In this document: positions 1 through 5,485 of the stretch, piece by piece
Layout of the letters: each line of letters starts with the position of its first letter
Numbering within the stretch: the stretch's first letter is position 1
DNA from: an uncultured Collinsella sp.
GTDB taxonomy: Bacteria; Actinomycetota; Coriobacteriia; Coriobacteriales; Coriobacteriaceae
Reading direction: 5' to 3'
Assembly (NCBI GenBank): GCA_902489515.1
Contig: CABUAL010000044.1
Span: 1-9,906, forward strand
Length of the DNA stretch: 9,906 nt
The notes under the pieces: model-generated
What the model was told of the DNA's origin: nothing
Databases searched by the model: none
What the model saw: only the letters and a program-made list of their open reading frames with translations
Position numbers and translations under genes: made by a program

Positions 1-194
1 GCCATGCCAATGCCCGAAGCCTCAATCGTCAGGATCTTGTTGATCTCGACACCCTCGAACAGTCGGGCCCACTCGGCGCCCATGTGGTCGAACAGCTCAA
101 CGTCGCATTGGTGGTTGAGGAAGGCATCAACCTTAAGGACGTTACCGGCCTTTACGATGCCGTCATGGCGAATACGATCCTCAAGCTCCTGCAT
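1..194 (-). CDS. xpt: xanthine phosphoribosyltransferase, N-terminal part (runs off the window)
   Basis: Cytosolic purine-salvage enzyme of the type I phosphoribosyltransferase fold; it joins xanthine to PRPP to give XMP. Only the first 64 codons are in the window; the PRPP-binding loop would lie beyond the edge. The visible protein starts [14 protein letters not shown] and contains [17 protein letters not shown] and ITIEASG-like residues ([13 protein letters not shown]), which match the Bacillus-type Xpt start (VLKVDSFLNHQ, TIESSGIAPA) closely from memory. The ATG at 194 is preceded by AGAAGGGG about 9 nt upstream, which serves as ribosome binding site. The gene lies downstream of the transporter gene on the same strand, across a 157 nt gap with its own possible promoter. 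No purine-riboswitch core is visible in that gap, although many Firmicute xpt genes have one. The identity is firm despite truncation. Confidence 0.9.
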   Translation of the reverse strand, partial: MQELEDRIRHDGIVKAGNVLKVDAFLNHQCDVELFDHMGAEWARLFEGVEINKILTIEASGIGM

Positions 195-249
195 GGCGCA
201 ACCCCTTCTCGCGGCAACGATACCGCGCGATTAATAAACGTTGTTCGAT

Positions 250-255
250 AGTCTA
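250..255 (-). promoter_or_regulatory. possible extended -10 box of xpt
   Basis: On the minus strand TAGACT is preceded directly by TGG, giving an extended -10 element, the same architecture as the rnpB promoter in this window. No convincing -35 hexamer lies 17 nt upstream. The predicted 5' untranslated region would be about 50 nt. This is a consensus match only. Confidence 0.3.
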
Positions 256-273
256 CCACGGACCGACCCCCGC

Positions 274-320
274 CCGTCCCACAAGCCGCATCGCACCACA
301 AACCAGTCTTTTTGGGACGG
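274..320. repeat. 8-bp inverted repeat between transporter gene and xpt
   Basis: CCGTCCCA (274-281) and TGGGACGG (313-320) are perfect reverse complements, and the match extends to 10 of 11 positions with one mismatch. The 31 nt loop is long for a terminator, and no T-run follows on the minus strand, where GCGGGG follows. It begins about 30 nt after the transporter stop codon and sits about 20 nt upstream of the candidate xpt -10. It could be a 3' hairpin of the transporter transcript or a regulator site for xpt. Confidence 0.45.
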
Positions 321-351
321 CGCGAATCGTGGCAGACAGCCTCCCAACACG

Positions 352-1656
352 CTAATGGCGGGCGCGCATCTTCACCAAACGCACCATGGCAAGCGCAAAG
401 CCCACAGCGGCCACAGCCATCAACACATAGAACACCGAACGGAAACCAAACAGGAACACATCCGGACGTCCTGCAACAAAACTGGTCACGGCCTCGCCCA
501 TCGCCACGCTCATCTGTCCATACAGGATATTCGACGCCACCGTAATGCCGAGTGCCATACCCGCATAACGCGCCAGGCTACCCAGACTACCCGCAAAGCC
601 AAGTGCCTCGCGCGGAGCCGAGCCCATGTACAGCGAGTTGTTGGGGCTCTGGAAAATCGACGTACCGCACGACATAAATGCGACGCAGCACACGATCACA
701 GGGATAGAAGAGTGCTCGTCGAGCGTGCTTACTGCAAAGAGACCGCACACATACACGCCCAGGCCGACCGCCGTGGGACCCTCGCAGCCAACACGGTCCG
801 AAACCGTTCCCGAAAGCGGGCCGATAAAGGCATTCACCATTGGCAGCGCCAAAAAGAGCAATCCGGAAATGTCAGAACCAAAGCCGTGGGCGTCCTGAAA
901 ATAGAACGGCAGAATAAACTCGGATGCGCCAATGCCAACGAACACGATGAGCATGCAGGCAAGGTTGATGGTGAAGGCCGAATTTGCAAAGCAGCGACGA
1001 GCGGCCTCGGCAAGGGGCATGGGACGTTCGCCGGCCTCTGGCCTAACATGCGGCAGCGTGTAGAGTCCCACGATAAACGAGATCACGCCAATGGGCAGGT
1101 TGATGAGGAAGATGCTCTCCCAGGGAAAGCTTGCCACCAGCATGCCGCCGAGCACGGGGCCACACATCATGCCGAGGGCCACAAAGGTCGCGAGAATACC
1201 CATGGCACGGCCTCGTTCGCGCGCCGGAAACGACTCGGTGATGATACCCATGTTGTTAGCCATGGCCGCCGCGCAACCGATGCCCTGAACAATGCGTGCC
1301 AGGATAAGAACCTCAAGCGAGGCCGAAAGGCCGCACAGCAGCGAACCGACCGAAAAGACGATGACGCCCAACTGGAACACATTCACCTTGCCGCGCACGT
1401 CGCCCAGACGGCCAAACGGCAACATAGCCACGCAAGTCGCAAGCAGATACACCGAACTTACCAGCTGAATGCGATCGAGGCCCACGCCCAGCTCCTTTTG
1501 CATCACGGGCAACGCCACGGTCACGACGGTCGAATCCAGACACGACATAAACGTCATGATGAGCACGGTAAACAGAATCGCCCATTTGTTCTTGCCATGG
1601 GTGTCGCCCTCAAGGGCAATGTGCTCGCGGCGCAGCTGCTCTGCGGTTTTCTCCAT
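352..1656 (-). CDS. major facilitator superfamily transporter, DHA2/EmrB-QacA-like but with 12 helices
   Basis: Inner-membrane secondary transporter of 434 residues, probably a proton-coupled drug or metabolite exporter. Visible family signatures are LDSTVVTVALP in helix 1 (motif D-like), GRLGDVRGK in the first cytoplasmic loop (motif A), GPVLGG in helix 5 (motif C) and WESIFLINLPIG before helix 6, typical of the EmrB/QacA group. After helix 6 the sequence passes straight to a loop (RPEAGERPMP) and a helix resembling helix 9 of 14-helix members, so the central helix pair seems absent and about 12 helices remain. Two ATGs lie close together; I chose 1656 (MEKTAEQ) because GAAAGGA sits 5 nt upstream, whereas for the ATG at 1662 it would abut the start. 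It follows metY but behind a terminator, so expression by readthrough or an unseen promoter is possible. The substrate cannot be read from sequence. Confidence 0.85.
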   Translation of the reverse strand: MEKTAEQLRREHIALEGDTHGKNKWAILFTVLIMTFMSCLDSTVVTVALPVMQKELGVGLDRIQLVSSVYLLATCVAMLPFGRLGDVRGKVNVFQLGVIVFSVGSLLCGLSASLEVLILARIVQGIGCAAAMANNMGIITESFPARERGRAMGILATFVALGMMCGPVLGGMLVASFPWESIFLINLPIGVISFIVGLYTLPHVRPEAGERPMPLAEAARRCFANSAFTINLACMLIVFVGIGASEFILPFYFQDAHGFGSDISGLLFLALPMVNAFIGPLSGTVSDRVGCEGPTAVGLGVYVCGLFAVSTLDEHSSIPVIVCCVAFMSCGTSIFQSPNNSLYMGSAPREALGFAGSLGSLARYAGMALGITVASNILYGQMSVAMGEAVTSFVAGRPDVFLFGFRSVFYVLMAVAAVGFALAMVRLVKMRARH

Positions 1657-1681
1657 ATCCATCCTTTCGAGTGGCGCAAGG

Positions 1682-1728
1682 CAAAAACGGGGCCCCAATC
1701 GCCAGCAAACAGCCGCGATTGGGGTCCC
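1682..1728 (-). terminator. rho-independent terminator downstream of metY
   Basis: On the minus strand a stem pairs 1715-1728 with 1689-1702: ten perfect pairs (CCCCAATCGC with GCGATTGGGG), then one mismatch and three more pairs. A 12 nt loop closes it and the run GTTTTTGCC follows. It ends about 25 nt before the transporter ATG, leaving almost no room for a separate transporter promoter, so it may act as a readthrough-controlled attenuator. Confidence 0.85.
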
Positions 1729-1747
1729 GCCTACGGAATCGGAACGA

Positions 1748-1783
1748 AAGGTCGCCGAAGCTTTCTGCCAGCATCGGCGCCTT
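1748..1783 (-). other. first of two tandem hairpins after metY
   Basis: CGCCGA (1753-1758) pairs with TCGGCG (1774-1779). AAGG (1748-1751) pairs with CCTT (1780-1783) across one bulged base, and GCT/AGC continue inside after a single mismatch, leaving a 7 nt loop. No T-run follows, so it is not a standard terminator. It begins 15 nt after the metY stop and precedes the canonical terminator by about 20 nt. Confidence 0.5.
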
Positions 1784-1797
1784 ATGCGAACGCTAGC

Positions 1798-3081
1798 CTA
1801 GCACTGCTCGAGTGCCTGCTCAAGGTCGGCAATCAAGTCGGCCGTGTCCTCGAGGCCGCACGACAGGCGTACCATATCGGCGGAGATGCCACAGGCGATG
1901 AGCTCCTCATCGTTCATCTGGCGGTGCGTGGCATTAGCGGGATGCAGGCAGCAAGTGCGGGCGTCGGCCACATGCGTGGCGATCTGGGCGAGCTTAAGGC
2001 TCTTCATAAAGGTCTCAGCCGCCGCGCGACCACCGTTAAAGCCAAAGCTCACAACGCCGCAGGTACCGTTGGGCATGTACTTCTGAGCGATGTCATAGTA
2101 CTTATCGCCCTCTAGGCCCGGATAGCTCACGAAGCGTACCTTGGGATGACTCTGCAGGAACTTGGCAACGGCCAGGCCGTTCTCACAATGACGCGGCATG
2201 CGCACATGCAGGCTCTCGAGCGAGCTGTTCAGGAAGAAGGCCGCCTGCGGGTTCTGCATGGGGCCGAGGTCGCGCATGAGCTGCGCGGTGGCCTTGGTAA
2301 TGAAGGCGCCCTCGCGACCGAACTTCTTGGCATACGTCACGCCGTGGTAGCTCTCGTCGGGCGTGGTGAGACCCGGGAACTTATCCGCATGGGCCATCCA
2401 GTCAAACTGGCCGTGGTCAACGATCACGCCGCCCAGGTAGGCAGCATGTCCATCCATGTACTTGGTGGTGGAGTGCGTAACGATGTCGGCGCCCCACTCA
2501 AAGGGACGGCACATCACGGGCGTCGGGAAGGTGTTGTCGACCATCAGCGGCACGCCGTGGTCGTGCGCGGCCTTGGCAAAGCGCTCAATATCGAGCACGG
2601 CGAGGGCGGGATTGGCGATCGTCTCGCCAAAGACGAGCTTGGTATTGGGCTCAAAGGCTGCCTCGAGCTCCTCATCAGTGCAGTCGGGGGCGACGAACGT
2701 GCAGGTCACGCCCATGCGGCCCATGGTGTGGGCGAGCAGGTTATACGTACCGCCGTAAATGGCAGAACTCGCGACCACATGATCGCCGGCACCGGCCACG
2801 TTAAAGATCGCGAGGAAATTCGCAGCCATGCCCGAGCTCGTGAGCATCGCGGCAGTGCCTCCCTCCATCTCGCAGATCTTGGCGGCAACCAGATCGCACG
2901 TGGGGTTCTGCAAACGGCTGTAGAAGTAGCCCGACTCCTCCAGGTCAAACAGCTTGCCCATATGCTCCGACGTGTCGTACTTCCACGTGGTGGACTGGTA
3001 GATGGGCACCTGGCGCGGCTCGGCATCTCCCGGGTGATAGCCGCCCTGAACACATGTAGTACCGATGGTCTGCTCGCTCAT
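1798..3081 (-). CDS. metY: O-acetylhomoserine sulfhydrylase (aminocarboxypropyltransferase)
   Basis: PLP-dependent Cys/Met-metabolism enzyme of 427 residues, the usual length for MetY. It converts O-acetyl-L-homoserine and sulfide to L-homocysteine and acetate, the direct sulfhydrylation route to methionine. Visible family features are the N-terminal QVPIYQSTTW, YSRLQNPT (54-61), the cofactor phosphate region TSSGMAA (81-87), YGGTYNL (109-115), the aspartate of VDNTF (D182) that contacts the PLP ring nitrogen, and the Schiff-base lysine in HSTTKYMDGH (K207). The C-terminal domain has THVADARTCCLHPANATHRQM, where this family binds substrate carboxylate, and SCGLED. The ATG at 3081 has GGGAGC about 6 nt upstream. 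A related O-succinylhomoserine or cystathionine enzyme is less likely given the length and the GGVIVDHGQFDW insert. No metA/metX homologue is in the window. Confidence 0.92.
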   Translation of the reverse strand: MSEQTIGTTCVQGGYHPGDAEPRQVPIYQSTTWKYDTSEHMGKLFDLEESGYFYSRLQNPTCDLVAAKICEMEGGTAAMLTSSGMAANFLAIFNVAGAGDHVVASSAIYGGTYNLLAHTMGRMGVTCTFVAPDCTDEELEAAFEPNTKLVFGETIANPALAVLDIERFAKAAHDHGVPLMVDNTFPTPVMCRPFEWGADIVTHSTTKYMDGHAAYLGGVIVDHGQFDWMAHADKFPGLTTPDESYHGVTYAKKFGREGAFITKATAQLMRDLGPMQNPQAAFFLNSSLESLHVRMPRHCENGLAVAKFLQSHPKVRFVSYPGLEGDKYYDIAQKYMPNGTCGVVSFGFNGGRAAAETFMKSLKLAQIATHVADARTCCLHPANATHRQMNDEELIACGISADMVRLSCGLEDTADLIADLEQALEQC

Positions 3082-3120
3082 ATCTAGCTCCCTCGCCTGG
3101 GTTTTAGTTTTATTCGGTTC

Positions 3121-3149
3121 ACGATACCGCTACCCTGCACCCCTCTCAA
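3121..3149 (-). promoter_or_regulatory. candidate metY promoter
   Basis: On the minus strand TTGAGA (3144-3149) and TATCGT (3121-3126) are separated by 17 nt, matching sigma-70-type spacing with 5/6 and 4/6 consensus bases. It would give a leader of about 30-35 nt before the metY ATG. No S-box (SAM) riboswitch is visible in this short leader. Confidence 0.45.
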
Positions 3150-3267
3150 CCCATCCCCAAGGTAGGTTATGGGACAAATTGATCAGGGGTATTTATCTCA
3201 AGCCTTGGGCATTTGCTCGATAGATAAAAACGAGGCATACATGAAGCTCTCGATGATTACATGCCCC

Positions 3268-3299
3268 GTCACGGGTACCATAGGCGGGTACACCGTGAC
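3268..3299 (+). promoter_or_regulatory. 12-bp stem-loop directly upstream of the C_GCAxxG_C_C gene
   Basis: GTCACGGGTACC (3268-3279) pairs with GGTAC + CCGTGAC (3287-3291, 3293-3299). One bulged A lies at 3292 and the 7 nt loop is ATAGGCG. The stem ends one base before AAGGAGA, the ribosome binding site of the next gene, and no T-run follows. An RNA control element, thermosensor-like or protein-bound, is possible. An in-frame ATG at 3241 with GAGG 5 nt upstream would translate through the hairpin into the downstream gene. Confidence 0.55.
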
Positions 3300-3312
3300 C
3301 AAGGAGACAACG

Positions 3313-3759
3313 ATGAAGCAAATCGATACGGCCCAGCTCGACATCACCGCCTGTCAGGCTCAAGCTGCCGAATATCACGCCCGTGGCTTTAACTGCGCCC
3401 AGGCCGTCGCCTGCACGCTCGCGCCCGCCGTCGGGCTCGACCCCCAGGTCGCCTTTACCCTCACCGAGGGCTTTGGCGCCGGCATGGGCGGCATGACCGA
3501 AACCTGCGGCGCCATCTCGGGCGCCGTGGCCATCATGGGCTTTGTAATGAGCGACGGCATGGAAAACCCCAAGACCAAGGGCCAGACCTACAAGCTGTCG
3601 CGCGAAATCGCCAAGCGTTTTGGCGAGAAGAACACAACGACCGTCTGCGGCACGCTCAAGGGCATCGGATCGGATAAGGGTCCGCTCCGCAGCTGCCCCG
3701 GCTGCATCGACGATGCCGTCGAGATTGCCTGCGATGTGCTAAAGCAGCTCGCCGAGTAA
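3313..3759 (+). CDS. C_GCAxxG_C_C family protein (putative redox-active protein)
   Basis: Small soluble cysteine-rich protein of 148 residues. The signature is seen as FNCAQAV (26-32), GFGAGMGGMTETCGAISGA (53-71, matching the GCAxxG-type core) and a C-terminal cysteine cluster VCGTLKG (111-117), CPGC (128-131) and C140. The seven cysteines are C28, C34, C65, C112, C128, C131 and C140 besides C14; the family is predicted, from conserved cysteines and context, to be redox-active or metal-binding, but no reaction is established that I can name. I chose the ATG at 3313 because AAGGAGA lies 5-6 nt before it and the length fits the family. In-frame ATGs at 3241 and 3169 would add 24 or 48 residues with no family similarity. 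It is transcribed divergently from metY and convergently with the YigZ-family gene. Confidence 0.85.
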   Translation: MKQIDTAQLDITACQAQAAEYHARGFNCAQAVACTLAPAVGLDPQVAFTLTEGFGAGMGGMTETCGAISGAVAIMGFVMSDGMENPKTKGQTYKLSREIAKRFGEKNTTTVCGTLKGIGSDKGPLRSCPGCIDDAVEIACDVLKQLAE

Positions 3760-3770
3760 ACGGCAGCAAC

Positions 3771-3824
3771 AGAAAAACGACGGCCGGCGCGCTTGGAATC
3801 CATCCAAAAGCACGCCGGCCGTCG
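3771..3824 (-). terminator. terminator of the YigZ-family gene, between convergent genes
   Basis: CGACGGCCGGCG (3778-3789) and CGCCGGCCGTCG (3813-3824) are a perfect 12-bp inverted repeat, and inner bases (TTGGA/TCCAA) extend the hairpin. On the minus strand the stem is followed directly by TTTTTCTG. On the plus strand no T-run follows, so it would mainly stop minus-strand transcription, beginning only a few bases after the stop codon of that gene. Confidence 0.88.
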
Positions 3825-3827
3825 CCG

Positions 3828-4463
3828 TTAGAACTCGGCAAACTCGGGAGCGCCGACCTCAATCTCCTCGCGCCCCGCCATAAGCTCGCGCATCTTAGCG
3901 CAAAACGGCTCCTGCTCCCCCGCCTTAAACACCAAATGAAGTGACACGGCGTCCGCGTAATCGGTATCCGAAACCTTGGCACCCGAATCCTGCGCCAAGC
4001 GAAGCACCTGCTCGTACTGCGGATAGGCCACATGCACGTCAACCGGCACGACGCTTGTCATCTCAACGATCTGCCCGGCCTCCTGAGCCGCGGCCACCGC
4101 CGCCTGCGTCGCAGCGGTATAGGCGCGCACCAAGCCACCAGGCCCCAACAGCGTGCCACCAAAATAGCGCGTCACCACGCAGCAAACATTTTTGAGCTCT
4201 GCGCCGCGCAACACCTCGAGCGTCGGCATACCGCTCGTGCGGCTCGGCTCACCGTCATCGCTCTGGCGCTCGCGTCCATCGACCAAAATCCACGCGGGAA
4301 CATTGTGCCGAGCGTCGTAATGACGCTTGCGAACCATCTCGATAAAGGCATTCGCCTCGTCCTCGGACTCAATATGGACCAGCTGGGCAATAAACCGGCT
4401 CTTGCGGTCCACAAACTCGCCCGAAGCCTCAATATTCGATTGCAAAGTAAAATAGCTGTCCAA
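3828..4463 (-). CDS. YigZ/IMPACT (UPF0029) family protein
   Basis: Cytosolic protein of 211 residues, the normal length for bacterial YigZ. The N-terminal UPF0029 (Impact) domain covers about residues 16-121 and shows DRKSRFIAQL, RHYDARHNVPAW, the signature SDDGEPSRTSGMPTLEVL and VVTRYFGGTLLGPGGLVRAY. A DUF1949-type ferredoxin-like C-terminal domain follows (about 136-195). Eukaryotic IMPACT proteins modulate GCN2 and bacterial members are thought to bind nucleic acid or translation factors, but the exact role is unsettled. There is no ATG near the start; two adjacent TTG codons occur at 4466 and 4463, and I chose 4463 because GAGGGG then lies 5 nt upstream. The family name is secure, function much less so. 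Confidence 0.88.
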   Translation of the reverse strand: MDSYFTLQSNIEASGEFVDRKSRFIAQLVHIESEDEANAFIEMVRKRHYDARHNVPAWILVDGRERQSDDGEPSRTSGMPTLEVLRGAELKNVCCVVTRYFGGTLLGPGGLVRAYTAATQAAVAAAQEAGQIVEMTSVVPVDVHVAYPQYEQVLRLAQDSGAKVSDTDYADAVSLHLVFKAGEQEPFCAKMRELMAGREEIEVGAPEFAEF

Positions 4464-4503
4464 CAAAGCCCCTCAACAACAAGCAAAGCAACAAACAGCC
4501 TCA

Positions 4504-4509
4504 ATAATA
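4504..4509 (-). promoter_or_regulatory. possible -10 box for the YigZ-family gene
   Basis: On the minus strand TATTAT lies about 40 nt before the chosen TTG start. The -35 region is not convincing. The rest of 4467-4577 shows no gene and no strong structure. Confidence 0.3.
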
Positions 4510-4577
4510 CGGCAAAGCCCGTACCGATAACCCGGGTAAATAGAGCGCCAACGCCGATGACCAGGCAAAAACAGCGA

Positions 4578-4675
4578 GACGGCGTCAGCTGAGTCGATTT
4601 GGCCCGAAAGAGGAGGGAGCACGCCTTATGGCGGCGACCGACGAATGAGCGCCAAATCGGCCAGCTGACGCCGTC
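4578..4675. repeat. long-stem palindromic element, copy A
   Basis: A 98 nt unit closed by a perfect 14-bp stem, GACGGCGTCAGCTG (4578-4591) with CAGCTGACGCCGTC (4662-4675). A second 9-bp stem, CGATTTGGC (4595-4603) with GCCAAATCG (4651-4659), is followed by an internal loop containing GAAAGAGGAGGG and GACGAATGA. The terminal hairpin is CGCC-TTAT-GGCG. Only 9 nt separate it from copy B. The stems share almost no sequence with copies B and C, yet the plan and loop bases match. On the minus strand, TCGCTG then TTTTT (4571-4567) follow the outer stem, so this copy might also terminate rnpB transcription. Confidence 0.75.
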
Positions 4676-4684
4676 GAAGGCGAG

Positions 4685-4781
4685 AACCCGTCAGCGCGAG
4701 CAAGGTGCCTTGAAAGACAAGGGCATTGACCTTATGGTCATGCCCGAAGGCTTGAAAGGCAGATCGCCGCGCTGACGGGTT
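4685..4781. repeat. long-stem palindromic element, copy B
   Basis: A 97 nt unit with a perfect 13-bp outer stem, AACCCGTCAGCGC (4685-4697) and GCGCTGACGGGTT (4769-4781). A second stem TGCCTT (4706-4711) pairs with AAGGCA (4756-4761). A terminal 10-bp hairpin with loop TTAT spans 4721-4745 (GGGCA, bulged T, TGACC / GGTCA, TGCCC). The internal loop again carries TTGAAAGA and TTGAAAGG. It starts 16 nt downstream of the rnpB 3' end (minus strand). It shares its right flank CAGCGTC with copy C. Confidence 0.78.
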
Positions 4782-4797
4782 CACAGCGTCAACAAAG

Positions 4798-5161
4798 TGC
4801 CGAGTGGGCTTGTAAGCCGGGTTCTGTCGTGAACGGTCATTTATCTTGTCTGCACGTTACCGTGCAGCTCCACGCACGCTACCCGAACGCGGACCGGGCC
4901 GGCCCATAGCGTTCCTATTCGCGCTTGCTCCGGATGGGGCTTGCCAAGCCGCCGTGTTGCCACGACGCTGGTGGTCTCTTACACCACCGTTTCAGCTTTT
5001 CCCTTTACGCCTTGCGGCGCAGGTGGGAGTCTTCTTTTCTGCGGCGCTTTCCGTCGGATCACTCCGCCCGGCCGTTAGCCGGCATCCCGCCCTCTGGAGC
5101 CCGGACTTTCCTCACGCGTACTGCAAACAGCACATCGCGCGACCGTCTGGCCCACTCAGCA
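4798..5161 (-). ncRNA. rnpB: RNase P RNA, bacterial type A
   Basis: Catalytic RNA of ribonuclease P, which matures tRNA 5' ends; about 364 nt on the minus strand. Seen directly: a 12-bp P1 helix formed by TGCTGAGTGGGC at the 5' end (about 5161) and GCCCACTCGGCA at the 3' end (about 4798); the universally conserved GAGGAAAGTCCGGGCTCC near 5117-5098; AGTGATCCGACGG further in; and the conserved 3' segment ACAGAACCCGGCTTACAAG near 4830-4811. Length and P1 layout fit the ancestral type A. The 5' end agrees with a transcription start about 7 nt after the extended -10 box. The end coordinates are set by P1 pairing and could shift by a few bases. Copies A and B of the palindromic repeat lie just downstream. 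Confidence 0.95.
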
Positions 5162-5168
5162 GTGCAAG

Positions 5169-5174
5169 AGTGTA
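5169..5174 (-). promoter_or_regulatory. rnpB promoter, extended -10 box
   Basis: Minus-strand TACACT preceded by TGC makes an extended -10 element. The start would fall at about 5162, which coincides with the first base of P1. A -35 hexamer is unclear: TTGCCT lies 15 nt upstream, within a short TTGCC/GGCAA dyad. Confidence 0.6.
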
Positions 5175-5252
5175 GCACACCGTTGCCGCAGGCAATGGCA
5201 CAACACAAGCGTTCGACACGATAAACCAAGAACCACGCCATGCAGTACAATA

Positions 5253-5377
5253 GGGTTGTCGATGGGCAATGTCGTCAGTCGAGACGCGACCGCGCTCCGC
5301 ACCCCTCCGTCTACTCGGTGCGTTCCCGCCTCCTCCCCGAGGCGGGATGTCGGCATTTTTTCATTCACCGACAACCC
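5253..5377. other. gene-free stretch with nested complementary segments, possible structured RNA
   Basis: No plausible gene occurs between the rnpB promoter and the rpsA terminator. GGGTTGTCG (5253-5261) is the perfect complement of CGACAACCC (5369-5377). Inside it AATGTCG (5268-5274) can pair with CGGCATT (5351-5357). Two local hairpins nest within: CGCACC/GGTGCG (5298-5303, 5317-5322) and CCCGCCTC/GAGGCGGG (5325-5332, 5339-5346). All four helices are compatible, giving a multi-branched fold. A TACAAT box lies at 5246-5251 on the plus strand but is slightly too close to the fold's 5' end. The strand and the existence of a transcript are unknown. Confidence 0.4.
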
Positions 5378-5427
5378 AATAGCCTGTGGACAGCCCGGGT
5401 AGCATCGCGTGCATCAGCAGCGAAAGC

Positions 5428-5461
5428 AAAAAGGGACCCGTCCATTGCGGACGGATCCCTT
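5428..5461 (-). terminator. rpsA terminator
   Basis: On the minus strand AAGGGATCCGTCC (5461-5449) pairs with GGACGGGTCCCTT (5443-5431) with one G-T wobble and a 5 nt loop, followed by TTTTTGC. It starts about 25 nt after the rpsA stop codon. Confidence 0.92.
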
Positions 5462-5485
5462 AAAACAAGTGATCGTCAAACCGAT

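Noticed and set aside
241..2115. Long plus-strand open frame (624 codons) antisense to the transporter and metY
   Set aside because: It is an overlap artefact of GC-rich codon bias: its protein is Arg/His-rich with no recognisable domain, while both minus-strand genes beneath it have full family motifs and ribosome binding sites.
3082..3168. SAM riboswitch upstream of metY
   Set aside because: The leader is only about 35 nt from the candidate promoter and shows none of the S-box helices.
3169..3312. N-terminal extension of the C_GCAxxG_C_C protein from the ATG at 3169
   Set aside because: No ribosome binding site at 3169, and the strongest one (AAGGAGA) serves the ATG at 3313. The intermediate ATG at 3241 is kept only as an alternative.
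4846..5224. Plus-strand open frames across 4846-5224
   Set aside because: They lie within and just beside the RNase P RNA gene on the other strand and have no coding features.
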